NCBI RefSeq assembly: GCF_000372725.1
Contig: NW_005201223.1
Span: 317,639 to 381,638, forward strand
Reading direction: 5' to 3'
From: Emiliania huxleyi CCMP1516
Lineage: Eukaryota; Haptophyta; Isochrysidales; Noelaerhabdaceae
DNA length: 64,000 nucleotides
The position numbers were made by a program, and so were the translations under genes. Each line of letters opens with the position of its first letter. The first letter of the stretch is position 1. This document shows positions 30,593 to 41,592 of the stretch, one piece after another. The notes beneath the pieces were generated by a model. It had not been told where the DNA came from, made no database searches, and worked only from the letters and a program-made list of their open reading frames with translations.

Positions 30593-30655
30593 AGGGTCGC
30601 CGCCTGGGTCGCCGCCTGAGTCGCCGCCTGGGTCGCCGCCTGGGTCGCCGCCTGA
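30593..30655. repeat. 12-bp tandem repeat (GTCGCCGCCTGG)
   Basis: About five to six units, next to the start codon of the macrodomain gene, probably in its 5' region. Confidence 0.9.
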
Positions 30656-32116
30656 TGAGTCGTCTGCGCGACAGCGGTGGGTTTTGGTGTTTTTTTCTTT
30701 TGAGAGCGCCTTCGTTGTGATCTGTGATCTGTGAGGGTCCGCCCGCAGGCGCATTTTGTATACCGAGGCGGTGCCCGGTGCCGAACCTGTCGGACCTTAA
30801 GACAGCGTTGTAGATCCCTGGGCGAGGGTGATGGCGTCCCCGTCGGGAGGGGCTGTCTGGCGGAGGAGAGCAACCAGGTGCCCGGCGGCGTCCCGCCACA
30901 TCCGGATGACCTCTCCTCGTTGTGCCAGTCAGCCCCGTTGGAGGTAGGCCGCTCGTCTAGCCAATCAGCCTTAAGCGAGCGGCCTGGCCGTTGGAATGGC
31001 CGGTTGGAGAGAGGGGCGGAGTCGGCTCGGAAGCGCGACTGCAGCCACGAGGACTGCCCGCCCACTCTCGTCGGGTTGAGGGGAGGACGGCTGTCTCCGA
31101 CGGCGAACCTCAGTTACGAGCCGCCCTCCCCCGATGCGGACATGCGGGGTTCGGGAAGGTCTATGACCTACCTAGTTAGCCGACATTCTCGTGGGGATTG
31201 AAGTGGTCTGACCAGTAAGAAGACGGGTCGAGGCCCTCCGTAGGCTCGTGAGGCGTCCCTCGTCCCTCTTCAATAGAGGGATAGGCATCTGGACCCAAAG
31301 GTTGGTGCCCAGCAGGTATGAGTGGTGAGCCGCGTGCACGGCTCTGCGGTATTGCTGATCGCGGGTGAGGTTGTAAAGCCATCCTCAATCCGTGTGGCGG
31401 GCGTGGGAAAGAGCATTGTCCGAATTGCGGCGGACGTCCCTTCGTCCTGTCCTTCGTTGTTACAACTGTAATAGTACAAACCCAATGGTCTCTTGCGAGC
31501 GGTCCGTCGTTGCAGTCGCACACACTCACACGCCACGCCTCACCGCGCGCCCACCCGCTGTCCCGCCCAGGCGGGAAAGAGATGTTTTTTTTGTCCCCAC
31601 ATCTCGCAGTTCGACATATCAGCGCCCGCGCGATGGAGAGAGGGGGGGAGACTCATCACAGGGTACACCGTCTCCGATCGAGGCCGGGGCGCGAACAATA
31701 AGCATCGGTTCGCGCGCGGATCCGTGCCCTCAGCCTAGAGTGAGGGCCGATCACACCTCCCCGGACCACGCTCATGCCGTTCCTCCCTAGGGATACATCC
31801 AAAACATGCAACGCTGGGACAGCGAACATGCAGCCTCATCCTCACGGCGGGCGAGGGCACTCATTCGCGGCGGCGTTGGCGGCGGCGACCGCGGCGGCGG
31901 CGGCGGCGTTGACGGCGGCGGGCGCCACGACGCACCGCCGCTGTGCGTCCTGCGCCGGGAGCCTGTCCGACGCGTGCCTACGACACGTCCGGGGCATGTC
32001 TGGGGGCGCGTGGCAGACGTGTCCCGCACTGCTCCGTCCGGGCGCGTGCCTCGACGGGGGAAGCTGCCGGTCCAGCGGGAGGCTGCGGCCAGCGGGAGGC
32101 AGGCCGTCGTCGAGGC
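30656..32116. other. Long stretch with no recognised gene
   Basis: Composition is mixed and frames are short or low complexity. Around 31170-31480 the sequence is less GC-rich and has many stops in all frames; a non-coding RNA or decayed element is possible. A GGCGGCG-rich tract occupies 31860-31925. Confidence 0.35.
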
Positions 32117-33861
32117 CTATCGGAACGCACAATGCGCGGGACTGGGAAGGGCGGGCGCCGCGACAGAGAGGGCGCCGCAGAGCCGCCGCAGACCGAGTTC
32201 CTCCATCTTTGCCGACATCACCTTGAAGGGGGCGAGAGGCGCCGCCGCCGGCGCCGCCTGCCGCGCCGCCGCGGCCGCGACTGCCTGCGCGCCCATCTGC
32301 GTCGCGATCTCGGCCTTGAGCTCGGCGAGCAGCTCCTCGCGCCTGGTTTCGCGGAGGAGAGGCTTCCGGTGCGGGCGGAGGGGGAGGGCACGGGGAGGAG
32401 GGGAGGAGGCGAGGAGGGCGGAGGGGCACGAGATGCGTGGTAGACACGGCGCAAGCGCTGGGGCACGCTTGTGGTTGGCGTGTGTGAGAGCGCTCGTGTC
32501 TCTAGAGCGACGCACAGCTCCTCCTTCAGCTCCGCCTTGAGCTCCGCCTTGAGCTCCTCCTTGAGCTCCTCCTTCAGGGCGGCCAGGGCCGACGGCGTCG
32601 GCGGCGTCACGGGGCAGACCGGGTCCACAGGGGGATTGAAAAAGATGCCGCCGTCGGGGCCGTCCCCAGCCTTGCGGTCCCTGCGCATGCAGGGCAGCTT
32701 GACGACGGACCGCATCGGGATGGTTTGCACCTGGTGTGGGGAGGAGGGGGAGGGGCGTGGACGTGGAGCCGGGAGGAGGGTGAGGGAGGGAAGCGGCGGC
32801 GGCAGCGGCGGCAGCGGCGGCTGCTGCGGCTGTGGCGGCTGCGGCGGCGGCGGATGCGGCGAGGGGCGGCGGCTGCCGCACCCACAGCGCGGGCTGCTCC
32901 GGCGCGCTAATCTGGATGCGGAAGAGCCGCTTCTGGTGCTTGTCCGTGAGGACCTGCGGGGGAGTGAGAGCCTCGCTCACTCCCGGAGGTGACTTGAGCC
33001 AACCTCGGCGTCGGCAGAGCTTCGCTTGTTAGCGGCTCAAGTGCACGGCGCGCTGTCTGTCTCTCACGTTCCCTGCCGCCGCCCCCTCTCGCGCCCACCC
33101 TTGCGCCTCTCCCACCCTCGCCTCCCCCACATCTCGTGCCTCCTCCCCTCGTGTCATATAAAGCTCCGGGACCCGAGGCGGCGGCGGCGGCGGCGGTGCG
33201 CCTGCGTCCCCAGCCGCAAGGTGAAGGAGACCTCGCCGCGGACGAGGAGGGCCTGGGGGGAGGGGGGGGGCGTGGCTGAGCAAAGCGCGGCCCTTTGCGA
33301 GGCGTGCGGTGCTCCTGCCGCACGCGCCTCCACTTGGCACGACTCCTCAAAGGGCTGCTCATTCTGCCGCAGCGAGATGGCGTCGCCGTTCTCGTACACG
33401 ACGGCCGCGCTGAGCTTGACCGCCTCGTGATCGCGGACGACGGCGCCGTTCGCGTCCTGCAGCTCCACCGAGATGTTGAACTGCCGCAGGTTGCTCACCG
33501 TCGCGACCTCGCACTTTCTGCGCTTCTGAAGCTGCTGCGGGCCCTGGCAGTGCACCGCGTCGCAGTGCACCTTGTGGTCCATCACCACCAGCCGCCACGA
33601 GCCCGCCGGCATGGGCTCCGCGACGACCAAGCCGTTGCCCGGCGCCAGCGCCAGCGCGCCGGGACCCGGCGGCACGGGATCCGGTGCGATTGGCGCGGCG
33701 GGAGCGAGCGGACCGCCGAGCTCCGTCTCGCTGAGGCCTTGGATGAAGGTGGGGTCATCGAGGAAGTCGTTGATGAGGGATGCGGTGTTGGTGCTGAAGT
33801 CGCGGCCGGGGAAGAGCGCGCCAGGCGGGACCCCAGAGGCGCCCGGCGAGCGTGAGTCCAT
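32117..33861 (-). CDS. Putative transcription factor with Rel/STAT/CBP60-like beta-sandwich, 5 exons
   Basis: Exons are 33861-33334, 33252-33202, 32953-32882, 32730-32516 and 32342-32117, giving 363 aa in one frame. The core reads WRLVVMDHKVHCDAVHC, FNISVELQDANGAVV, LSAAVVYENGD, LLVRGEVSFTLRLG, VLTDKHQKRLFRIQI and TIPMRSVVKLP. This order (polar strand, L..YENG, then ...H..RLFRI... and basic end) resembles the N-terminal sandwich of Rel, STAT/CudA or plant CBP60 DNA-binding proteins. A C-terminal coiled-coil of KEELKAEL repeats is split by the last intron. Introns: 33253-33333 (GT), 32954-33201 (GC), 32731-32881 (GT) and 32343-32515 (GT). The family link is an inference from pattern only. Confidence 0.6.
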
Positions 33862-34362
33862 ATCGCCCTCCCTTGCCCAGCCAAAAGAATTGTGATCTCC
33901 TCGTGCGATGCGGGTACACCTGGGTCACCCACAAGGCAGCGGGCAGTAAGGGGCCGGAGACGTCCAGGGGGTCAGCCCGCTACCTCGAGCACATCTCAGC
34001 GCGCGGGGGGGCGGGGAGGAAGGGCCGGGGCGGCTTCGGGGGGAGCAGGACGCAGTGGCGCGAAGGCATTCAGTGGCGCGCGAGCGAGAGCGGCGGCGGA
34101 GGCGGGGGCGAGCGGTCGACGCGGCATGCCGAGGCGCTGCTGCGTGCTGGCGGGGGAGGAGGCGGAGAAGGAGGGCGCTCAAACATCAAAGGTGGGGACG
34201 TGTCTGGGACTCTGGGTCCTCGAACCCGCCCTAGCTTTGCGATCCGTTTTTCTTTCTTTCTTTTCTTTTATGTGTTCAAAGACACAAGTGCTCCAAGTCC
34301 GCGGGCCGTTCAGACTTCAGTTCCCCCACCCGACGACCTCCCCGGATCTCGGTGATTCTTTC
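33862..34362. other. 5' flank of the putative transcription factor, no gene seen
   Basis: GC-rich sequence with weak frames. Ends at the 8-bp duplication ATTCTTTC (34355-34362) of the neighbouring transposon. Confidence 0.4.
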
Positions 34363-35257
34363 AATGGTTGGGTAGTAGGGCTAGAGGGTCGCTCTACACT
34401 TAGCCTCTGCAGCGAGCGAGCGCTCAACTTAGCCCCCGCACGGAGCCGGGCTCAGACTTAGACGCTGGAAGGCCGGGGGCCATGAACTTAGACGACACGA
34501 GGCCAACTCCGGGCAAAACCCGGGTATACCTGCAAAAGTCCAGGTTTACCCGAAAAATACCTGGACGCGGTCCCGACCAGCGTATGCCGCGCACGACGCC
34601 ATATCACCGTCTCCCAGGGCCAGTGCGCTACTTGCGGCGCGCAACGCCTGCTCAAGTACGCGCACCGTACCATGTGCTGCCGCTATGCGTGCCTTAACGC
34701 TATGCGTGCCTTAAGGCGGCTGCGGCGAAGCGGCGGGCGCGGCATGCCGATGGCAGTGCGGACGATGCGGTTGCGATGTGTTCTGCTTCAAGATTGTGGC
34801 GGTGCTTGGCATGCACTTCTGCGATCCCAATCAGCTCATCGCAACGAAGCAGCGCAACAAGCTGGCTGCTGCCAACAAGGCCCTATGCTACCTCACGCGC
34901 GGATCGTTCAAAGAGGACCAGCATACACAGGCTTCTCTGACATGCGTTTGTTTGAGCTTGAGGCTATTTGTGAGAACTATTTGGCTAGATGTCGCCGAAG
35001 TGCGCTCAAGAAGCAGCAACGAGAATCGGAAGAGGAGGATGCTGAGGCGGCGATTGCTAAGCATGAGGAGGATCGATCGCCCGCCGCGCAGGCGAAGAAA
35101 ATTTGGGCGCGAGCGCCGTATATCGCGTGCCATGGCCGACTTAGCCGGTGTAAGAGGCTCCCGCTGATCTTAGACCGCGTAAGCACTCCAGCGTGGCTAG
35201 CCACACTTAGACCCGTTAAGCCGCGAGGCTCAGAACTTAGACTACTACCCAACCAGT
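34363..35257. mobile_element. DNA transposon (hAT-like by target size), 895 bp, TIR plus 8-bp duplication
   Basis: TGGTTGGGTAGTAG at 34365-34378 is the exact reverse complement of 35242-35255. ATTCTTTC occurs immediately outside both ends (34355-34362 and 35258-35265), an 8-bp target duplication. Four CTTAG motifs lie inside the left end (34397-34490) and four inside the right end (35138-35240), mostly within ACTTAGAC/CTTAGCC. The interior has a coding-looking stretch (about 34925-35130: MRLFELEAICENYLARCRRSALKKQQ) but no transposase catalytic motif, so it is probably non-autonomous or truncated. Confidence 0.75.
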
Positions 35258-35564
35258 ATTCTTTCTATGGACTATGGTCTATGCTTTCTATGAGGGGGCC
35301 CTGCCGCAGAGGCGATTCGACATTCGTGAGAGGCGCGCACCACATGCAACGTACGTACAAAATCTGCCTGCGGGCGGCGACGCTCACAGCTCACAGCTCA
35401 CAGCTCACGTGGCCTAGCATAGCCTATCGTCGGCGACGTACGGCCGCCCGAGCGCTTTCCCTCGGTCTGTTAAACCTGAGGTCGTGGCCGTTTGGTATTC
35501 TCAGCCCCCCGCCGCACTGGGAGAGGTCGGGCTCCGGCAAGCGCTGTGCAGCGGCGAGGTGGTC

Positions 35565-36914
35565 TCAGGGCATCGTCAGCCCGCCATCGACCGACAGGCT
35601 CTGCCCGGTCACCGCGTTCGACGCGTCCGAGGCGAAGAAGACGCACGCCTGTGTGTGTGTGTGTGGCAGCGCCGCCTGCTTGAGTGTCGACGTCTGTGCT
35701 ACTCCCTCTTCGACGCGCCGCCGTTCAGCGGTGGTCCGGCTGTTCCTCCCCTCGATCTACTTCTGTCAGTGGGCAGGTGATTGGGAGGCAGGCCGGCGGC
35801 GTGCCACCCACCGCGATCGAAAGGCGAGTGTCGTCTCCGGGTGCTCTCAGTCGGCGGCCGATTGCGCGTCGTGCAAATCGACGCGTTGGACCGTGCGTAC
35901 ATCTACCTGCACGCCTCGGCAAAATCGTTGACCGTCGTCGTCTTGCGCAGTGGCGTGCCGGCGGACACAAAGCCAAACACCTCCTTGGTCGTTAGGGCCG
36001 ACGCGTCGGTCGTCTCGAGCAGGCCGCCCGCCACCAGGTTGACGCGCACGCCGGACGGCCCCAGCTCCGCGGCGAGGTTGCGCGTGAGGCCGACGAGCGC
36101 CGCCTGCGGGAAGGCTCAAGGAAGTGTCTGGGCAAGGGGCTGGGTGGTGCGCGTGAGGCCGACGAGCGCCGCCTTCGCCGCGGTGTAGTCGTAGTACGTG
36201 ACGACAGGGTTGTACACCTGCGGCGTGAACTCACCAATGTCAGGGTGTGAATACGGTGTCGTGCAGCATCGCGTGCATACACCGGCTACAACTAGAATTG
36301 AGAATACAGTTGATTGCGTGTCCTCTCTAGTGCTCGCCGGGACACACGGATCTGTATAACCATCTAGGGCTGTCGACGAGGTTGGAGCCGATGTTGACCA
36401 CCTTCCCGAACTTGGACGCCTCAAACGAGGGCAGCGCTGCCTGCACCATGTTGACGGCGCCGGCGAGCGTACCTCTCATCTGCTGCTCCAGGTCCTCTGT
36501 CGACACCGTCTTAATGCTCGCCATGGATGAGCCCGGGTCGAACTTGTAGCGGGGCAGCGCATTGTTGACAACGACGCTGACCTTCCTGCCAAAGTGCGTC
36601 TCGGCATCAGCGACCAGCTTCACCATGTCCTCCTTGACCGTCACGTCGCCCTGCGCGGCGAGGGCGCGCGACGGCCACGCGGCGTTGATCTCGGCGGCGA
36701 CGGCTTCGCCCTTCTCCTTGCTGCTGAAGTAGTTCACCACAACAAACGCTCCCTCACGGGCGTACACCCGTGCGAGCTCGGCTCCAACGCCACGCGATGC
36801 GCCAGTGATGACGGCGAGCTTTCCCGCCAGCTGGCCGACGGCCAGAGAGGAGGAGTCGGCGCACTCCTCCTTTGCGAGTGCGGCGAGCAGGCTGCAGCAG
36901 AGCAGGAAGGGCAT
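35565..36914 (-). CDS. Short-chain dehydrogenase/reductase (classical SDR), 4 exons
   Basis: Exons are 36914-36378, 36217-36173, 36103-35915 and 35648-35565, giving 284 aa. Leader-like start (MPFLLCCSLLAALA), then TGASRGVG (residues 37-44, NAD(P)-binding), VVNNALP, and YTAAK (190-194) with the catalytic Tyr and Lys. GVRVNLVAGG and VFFASDASNAVTGQSLSVDGG close the fold, as in FabG-like reductases. The leader suggests plastid or secretory entry. Intron 36218-36377 is GT-AG. Intron 36104-36172 (GC-AG, 69 nt) begins with an exact 25-bp copy of the next exon, and intron 35649-35914 (GC-AG) with a 6-bp copy. Confidence 0.92.
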
Positions 36915-37021
36915 GGACGCAGCAGTCAGTCAGTCTCGCCAGCGCGTGGTCGTGCGTTTCGATGCGCTCCTCCGTACCGGGCTCCTTCTCCCGCCCGCGG
37001 TTGGTACAACACAAAACAATC

Positions 37022-37654
37022 TAACCGGCCAAACCGGCCAACGCGCCGGTCGTGCACGGCGACAAGGAGAAACCAGAGCTCACCCGGCAGTACAACGAGG
37101 GGTACAAGGTCGACCTCGCGGAACCCCACGCTGGCCCGGGAGGATGCGATGAGGTGAATGAAGTCAAGCTCTGGACGCCCCTCCTCAAGACCTCCTCGGC
37201 GGGCGTTGGTAACGCCTCGAGCGGCGGCACGCCCGCCTCCGTTGGCCACTCCTACGCCTTCGGCAACACCGAAGAGAAGGCCCGCCGCCTAAACATGGGC
37301 TGCAAGGCGCGCGGGCAGCCCGGCCAACCCTTCTCCCACAAGACCGGCCACGGCTACGTCAAGGCGCATCGCGGTTTCTACCACGACGCGATCTTTGTCA
37401 AGCGCAACAACTTCAACCTGCTGCTCCACGAGACGTTCGGCGGCGGCTTCTCGCCCACCGCCGTTCTCAAGCTGCGCCGCCTCGCGCGCAAAGTCGCGCG
37501 CGGCAGCGTCGACCGCACGGCCTACTCGCCCAAGTACTCGCTCTCTTTTATGTCCCACCATGCAGAGCGCATCTCTCTCTCTGTTGTGCGAGGCGTGAAC
37601 CGCGCCATTCGCTCTCACCTGGCAACCCTGTCTGCACGTCTCGCGCGCGCGTGA
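37022..37654 (+). CDS. Unknown protein carried by repeat family A, 5' truncated
   Basis: An open frame follows a TAA and has no ATG before a GTG at 37052. It reads KPELTRQYNEGYKVDLAEP, then FSHKTGHGYVKAHRGFYHD and a basic C-terminus with HLATLSARLARA before the stop. The last codons and the 3' flank are shared with copies at 41199 and 43843, so it belongs to a repeated element. No domain recognised. Confidence 0.45.
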
Positions 37655-37772
37655 ACAGCCCCCCCCCCCCCGCAAACTTTAAACCTCCATAAACATCATT
37701 TTGCAGGGGCTCCAGGCCCCAAATGACGTGTGAGTGTTAGATTTGTTTGGTATTGCTAAAAATCTCTCTCTC
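37630..37772 (+). repeat. Dispersed repeat family A, copy 1
   Basis: Runs from CTCGCGCGCGCGTGAACAG through GGGGCTCCAGGCCCC to GTGTGAGTGTTAGA and TTTGGTATTG. Matches 41199-41285 (+) and 43754-43843 (-). It is the 3' end of the ORF-bearing element upstream. Confidence 0.85.
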
Positions 37773-37941
37773 GGTTGGTATAGCTTTTGGGATACGAGCG
37801 GCATTGCTTGAAAAAGAATTTTACAAAACTCCCTCCTAACTGGGCTTTACTGGCGTGTCACTTGAAAAAGAAACAATGCAAGCCCACGCGCCGCTCCTGC
37901 TCTCGCCTCCGGTTGCGGACTGCAAAGCGCGCCTCTAGTGC

Positions 37942-39462
37942 ATGTCGGGCAGGCGCCCAGATCCCCTGCTGCGAGAGTCTCCGCCGGGGCCGCGGACACG
38001 CTTCCCGGCTCCGGCCGCCCTCTTCGGCGCGCCGGCCATCCTGCCCCCGCGGCACGGATCCAGCGGCGACTCTGCTTTCCTGTCCATCGTCCTGGAGGAG
38101 TTTGATCGCAACGCCTTTGAGATCGCGCTCCTTCCTCACGTCGCCCTCGCCTGCAAGAGGGCGCTCGCATGCACGTGCTATGCGCTACGCGAGCGCCTCA
38201 CCCCGCACTTGCGTGCCGCGACGCTCTCTGTCCTGCGGGACGACGCCGTCTGGAGCAACGCCCTCTTTGTGGCCAGGCTGCCCGGTCTGTCGGACCTGCG
38301 GGTTGAGGGCGAGACGAGTCTGCCCTCGATGGATCTGGCGCGGTACAGGCGGCTGGAGGCGCTGAAAGTCGGCGCCCTCAGCACGCCCGCGGCCCTCTTC
38401 TTTGGCGCCGCCATCGCCGCATCCAACGCACGGCTGCGGCTCTCTGATGGCAACGCGATTCGTAACATTGCAGCACTGCGATCGAGCCCAAGCCCCGACA
38501 AGGCAGAGCCAAACGCGTCGGACGCCGACCGCGCCGCGTTGCTCGGCGCGTTGGCTTCAAACCAGCACGAGATCTTCAGCGCCCTCGACGCGCTATCGTA
38601 CGCGAGCGGGGCGCTCGGACACGACAGGGAGGTGGTGCGAGCTGCGGTCCGGGAGGATGGCACGGCGCTCGAATACGCATCTAGCGAGCTGAGGGCGGAC
38701 AAGTCCATCGTGATGGACGCGGTGCGGACCGGCGCGACCGGCGCCTGGCCCGGCGCGTGGTTGGGCCTCGCCAGCGAGGCGCTCCGCGGGGACAGCGAGG
38801 TTGTGCTCGCGGCGGGCACACGGTACGTAGCGCGGGCATTGTCGTATGCGACCGACGCCGTCAAGGAGGACCGGGCCGTCGTGCTCGTGGCTGTCCGCAT
38901 GGATGGAATGGCGCTGCGCTATGCGGCGGGCAGCATCAAGGGGGACAGGGAGGTGGTGCTCGAAGCGGTGCGACAGTCGGGACAGGCGCTGCAGTACGCG
39001 ACAGGCTCCCTCAGGGCGGACAGGGCTGTCGCGTTCGAGGCGGTGCGGCAAGACGGGGACGCACTGAGATGGGCGGGGGCGGTCATCAAGGCGGACAAGG
39101 ACGTCGCTCTGGCGGCGGTGAGGAAGGAAGGGCGGACCCTGGAGTTTGTGGCGGAAGCCCTGCAGGCAGACAGGGAGGTGGTGCTTGCGGCGGTGGATCA
39201 GGCCCAGGCTCGAGCCCAGGCAACCTTTCGTTCCACCCTCGCCCTCATTGCCAGGGCCGGGGCAACAGGGACAGTCCTGTCAGCCTCCGCCACCCTGAGG
39301 GCGCACTTGCGGCAGGTCCTGCTGTACGCGCGCGATCGTCTCTTCGAGGACGATGCGTTTGTGCTCGCGGCGCACGAGCATGCCAAGGCGATCTGGACCA
39401 CGCCTGCAAACGATTTGCAAGACATGCGCGAGCGTCTGCGCCTCCTCAAGGAACTGGTGTGA
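37942..39462 (+). CDS. DUF4116 repeat protein
   Basis: A 506-aa single-exon frame from the ATG at 37942. Residues 225-430 consist of about seven units of roughly 25-33 residues with the core DREVVLAAVRQDGxALxYA, the DUF4116 repeat found in many protist and giant-virus proteins. The N-terminal part (around 50-90) has an F-box-like hydrophobic helix pattern (LPHVALACKRALACTCYALRER), which is tentative. Probably a helical protein-binding scaffold. No signal or membrane segment. Confidence 0.85.
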   Translation: MSGRRPDPLLRESPPGPRTRFPAPAALFGAPAILPPRHGSSGDSAFLSIVLEEFDRNAFEIALLPHVALACKRALACTCYALRERLTPHLRAATLSVLRDDAVWSNALFVARLPGLSDLRVEGETSLPSMDLARYRRLEALKVGALSTPAALFFGAAIAASNARLRLSDGNAIRNIAALRSSPSPDKAEPNASDADRAALLGALASNQHEIFSALDALSYASGALGHDREVVRAAVREDGTALEYASSELRADKSIVMDAVRTGATGAWPGAWLGLASEALRGDSEVVLAAGTRYVARALSYATDAVKEDRAVVLVAVRMDGMALRYAAGSIKGDREVVLEAVRQSGQALQYATGSLRADRAVAFEAVRQDGDALRWAGAVIKADKDVALAAVRKEGRTLEFVAEALQADREVVLAAVDQAQARAQATFRSTLALIARAGATGTVLSASATLRAHLRQVLLYARDRLFEDDAFVLAAHEHAKAIWTTPANDLQDMRERLRLLKELV

Positions 39463-39527
39463 GTTGTGCGTGCCGTTTGGTCGATGGTCCCGGGGCGCCG
39501 CACATATCTGGCAGATGCCATCTCAAG

Positions 39528-39665
39528 AGTGATTGAGTGGAACGCACATCATCTAAGAGATCACCGATCTTTATAAGAAGAAATACCCGCGGGTGTGTGT
39601 GTGCTGCGCGCTAGTCTATGAGAGTTGAGGTCCCGTGCAGCCGTGCTAACACGTACCTCCCGCTC
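39528..39665 (+). repeat. Dispersed repeat family D, copy 1
   Basis: About 135 bp containing CCGATCTTTATAAGAAGAAA and CTGCGCGCTAGTCTATGAGA, repeated directly at 41459-41592. The two copies enclose the GGAGATCG-rich block. Confidence 0.85.
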
Positions 39666-39789
39666 CCCCCGCGCGCCGCGGCTCCCCGCGTTTGGGTGTG
39701 CGGGGTGTGGCTCACGGACACGGTGTGGCCTGGCCGTGGCGAGTTTTTGCATACATCGAGATCTCTGCGGGACACCAGTAGATTTGTTG

Positions 39790-41110
39790 AGTGGAGATCG
39801 TAGATGCCGATCAGAGATCTTCCACACACAGCATCTCTCACAAAACTCAGAGATCTTTAACTGAAGATAGAGATCTTGAGCTGCCGCCATCGGCACCTCG
39901 AGATCTCAGGCCGGAGACGGAGATGTTGACTTCGCGCCAAAGGCGCCTCGAGAATCGTGTAGCCGACTGGAGATTGCAAAATGGCGCGAAAAGAGGGTGG
40001 AGATCCGCTTGAAGGTGTGAAAGGAAAAGAGCATCCCCTTGGAAGGACGTCGATTCCCCCCCCGACACGCCTCCCCCACAAGTCGAGATTGGAGATTGGA
40101 GATCGGAGATGAAGATCGGAGAAGCAAAAACGACGTTGAAGATTGGAGATTGGAGATGGAGATCGGAGATCTGACTGGATCCGGCAAAATATAACGCTGG
40201 AGATTTGGAGATTGGAGATGGAGATCGGAGATATCATTTTTTATTTTCATTTTTTATTTTTGGCCCGAAGAGCCTGCGGCGCCGGTTTTAACTTTACGGT
40301 GTGGGGGAACCATGCGTGTAGTGAGCTTTTTAAAGAAAAAGATACAGCGGCGTCATCTCCAATCTTGCGTCGACACATCTCCGAGGGCGGCGCAGCCAAG
40401 CCCGAGTAGTGGTCTCCTTGAGGCGCGTCAGCGCCGAGTCCGTGAGGAGCGGCCCCAGCTTGCTGGGTGCGGCCCCGCCGCGGGCCGTACCGAGAATCGC
40501 GCAGCGAGTCGGCCGGAGAGGTTAAAACCGGCGCCGCAGGCTTTTCGGGCCAAAAATAAAAAATAAAAAATCATCTCCGATCTCCATCTCCAATCTCCAA
40601 TCTCCAGCGTCATATTTTGCCGGATCCAGTCAGATCTCGGATCTCCATCTCCAATCTCCAATCTCCAACGTCATATTTTGCCGGATCCAGTCAGATCTCG
40701 GATCTCCATCTCCAATCTCCAATCTCCAATCTCGATTCGGGGTTCGGGGGGGGGGGGGGGGGGCTCGAACCTTCAAGGAGATGCGCTATGGATTCATTCA
40801 CACCGCACATCTCCGATCTCCGATCTCCAATCTCCCATTTGACCCCTGCCGCCGCCAGCTGCGATCTCCAATCTCCAATCTCGATCTCCAATCTCCGCCC
40901 CGGCGGTGGATGCCCGGCGCGAGGATCTACGATCTGTGTTCTCCATCTCCAATCTCCACCTTTGACCCTGGCAACTGCCAACACGATCCACAATCTGTGA
41001 TCTCAATCTTTCATCTTCAACCAAGCCCGACTGTGTGGTAGAATCGGCTAGGATCTCCACTCCTGGTCTGCGATCTCCTGTCTGCGATCTACTACTCTCT
41101 CGCAGAGATC
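39790..41110. repeat. GGAGATCG/GGAGATTG satellite-like block
   Basis: Hundreds of bases are built from GAGATCGGAGATTGGAGATG on one half and its complement on the other, interrupted by unique spacers. All apparent ORFs here are repeat artefacts. Confidence 0.9.
40143..40670. repeat. Large inverted repeat (about 150-bp arms)
   Basis: The left arm 40143-40292 ends GGCGCCGGTTTTAAC; the right arm starts GTTAAAACCGGCGCC at 40521. Both contain TTTTGGCCCG, GGATCCGGCAAAATATA-type and GAGATCG blocks. The spacer of about 230 bp shows no gene. Resembles a foldback element embedded in the satellite. Confidence 0.75.
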
Positions 41111-41198
41111 TCGATTACTCAGTTTTTGGCCCGTCCGTCTGTCTGTGGGCCGCGTCCTGGGTGCCCCCCCCTCCAACCCATCCGCTAGGTCATGGGCT

Positions 41199-41285
41199 TG
41201 TCTCGCGCGCGCGTGAACAGGGCTCCAGGCCCCACAAATGACACGTGTGAGTGTTAGAGTTGTTTGGTATTGAAAATCTCTCTCA
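41199..41285 (+). repeat. Dispersed repeat family A, copy 2
   Basis: Shares the GCGCGCGCGTGAACAG start and the GTGTGAGTGTTAGAG core with 37630-37772, lacking about 55 bp of the poly-C section. Confidence 0.85.
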
Positions 41286-41458
41286 CATGGGGTCACTCCC
41301 GCGAAACCCACGAACTAGCCGGGGCAATAGATAGGGAATTCGATAGGAGAAGTTAGTTAGTTAGTTAGGAAGATGAAGAACAGCCAGGCTAGGAGAAGGG
41401 CCGCGGGGGCAAGCGGCAAGCTCCTGCCGGGCGGTTCGATCTCGTCGGTCTTTGTATG

Positions 41459-41592
41459 AGTGATTGTATGAGTGGAGCGCACCTCATCTAAGAGATCGCC
41501 GATCTTTATAAGAAGAAATACCCGCGCGTGTGTGTGTGTGCTGCGCGCTAGTCTATGAGAGTTGAGGTTCCGTGCTACACGTGCCTCCCTCC
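41459..41592 (+). repeat. Dispersed repeat family D, copy 2
   Basis: Direct copy of 39528-39665. A shorter repeat, GGGGTCACTCCCGCGAAACC with the following bases, flanks it at 41287-41350 and 41679-41730. Confidence 0.85.

Noticed and set aside
31170-31500. rRNA or snRNA gene suspected from lower GC and many stops
   Set aside because: No conserved core sequence of 5S rRNA, 18S/28S rRNA or spliceosomal snRNAs was recognised.
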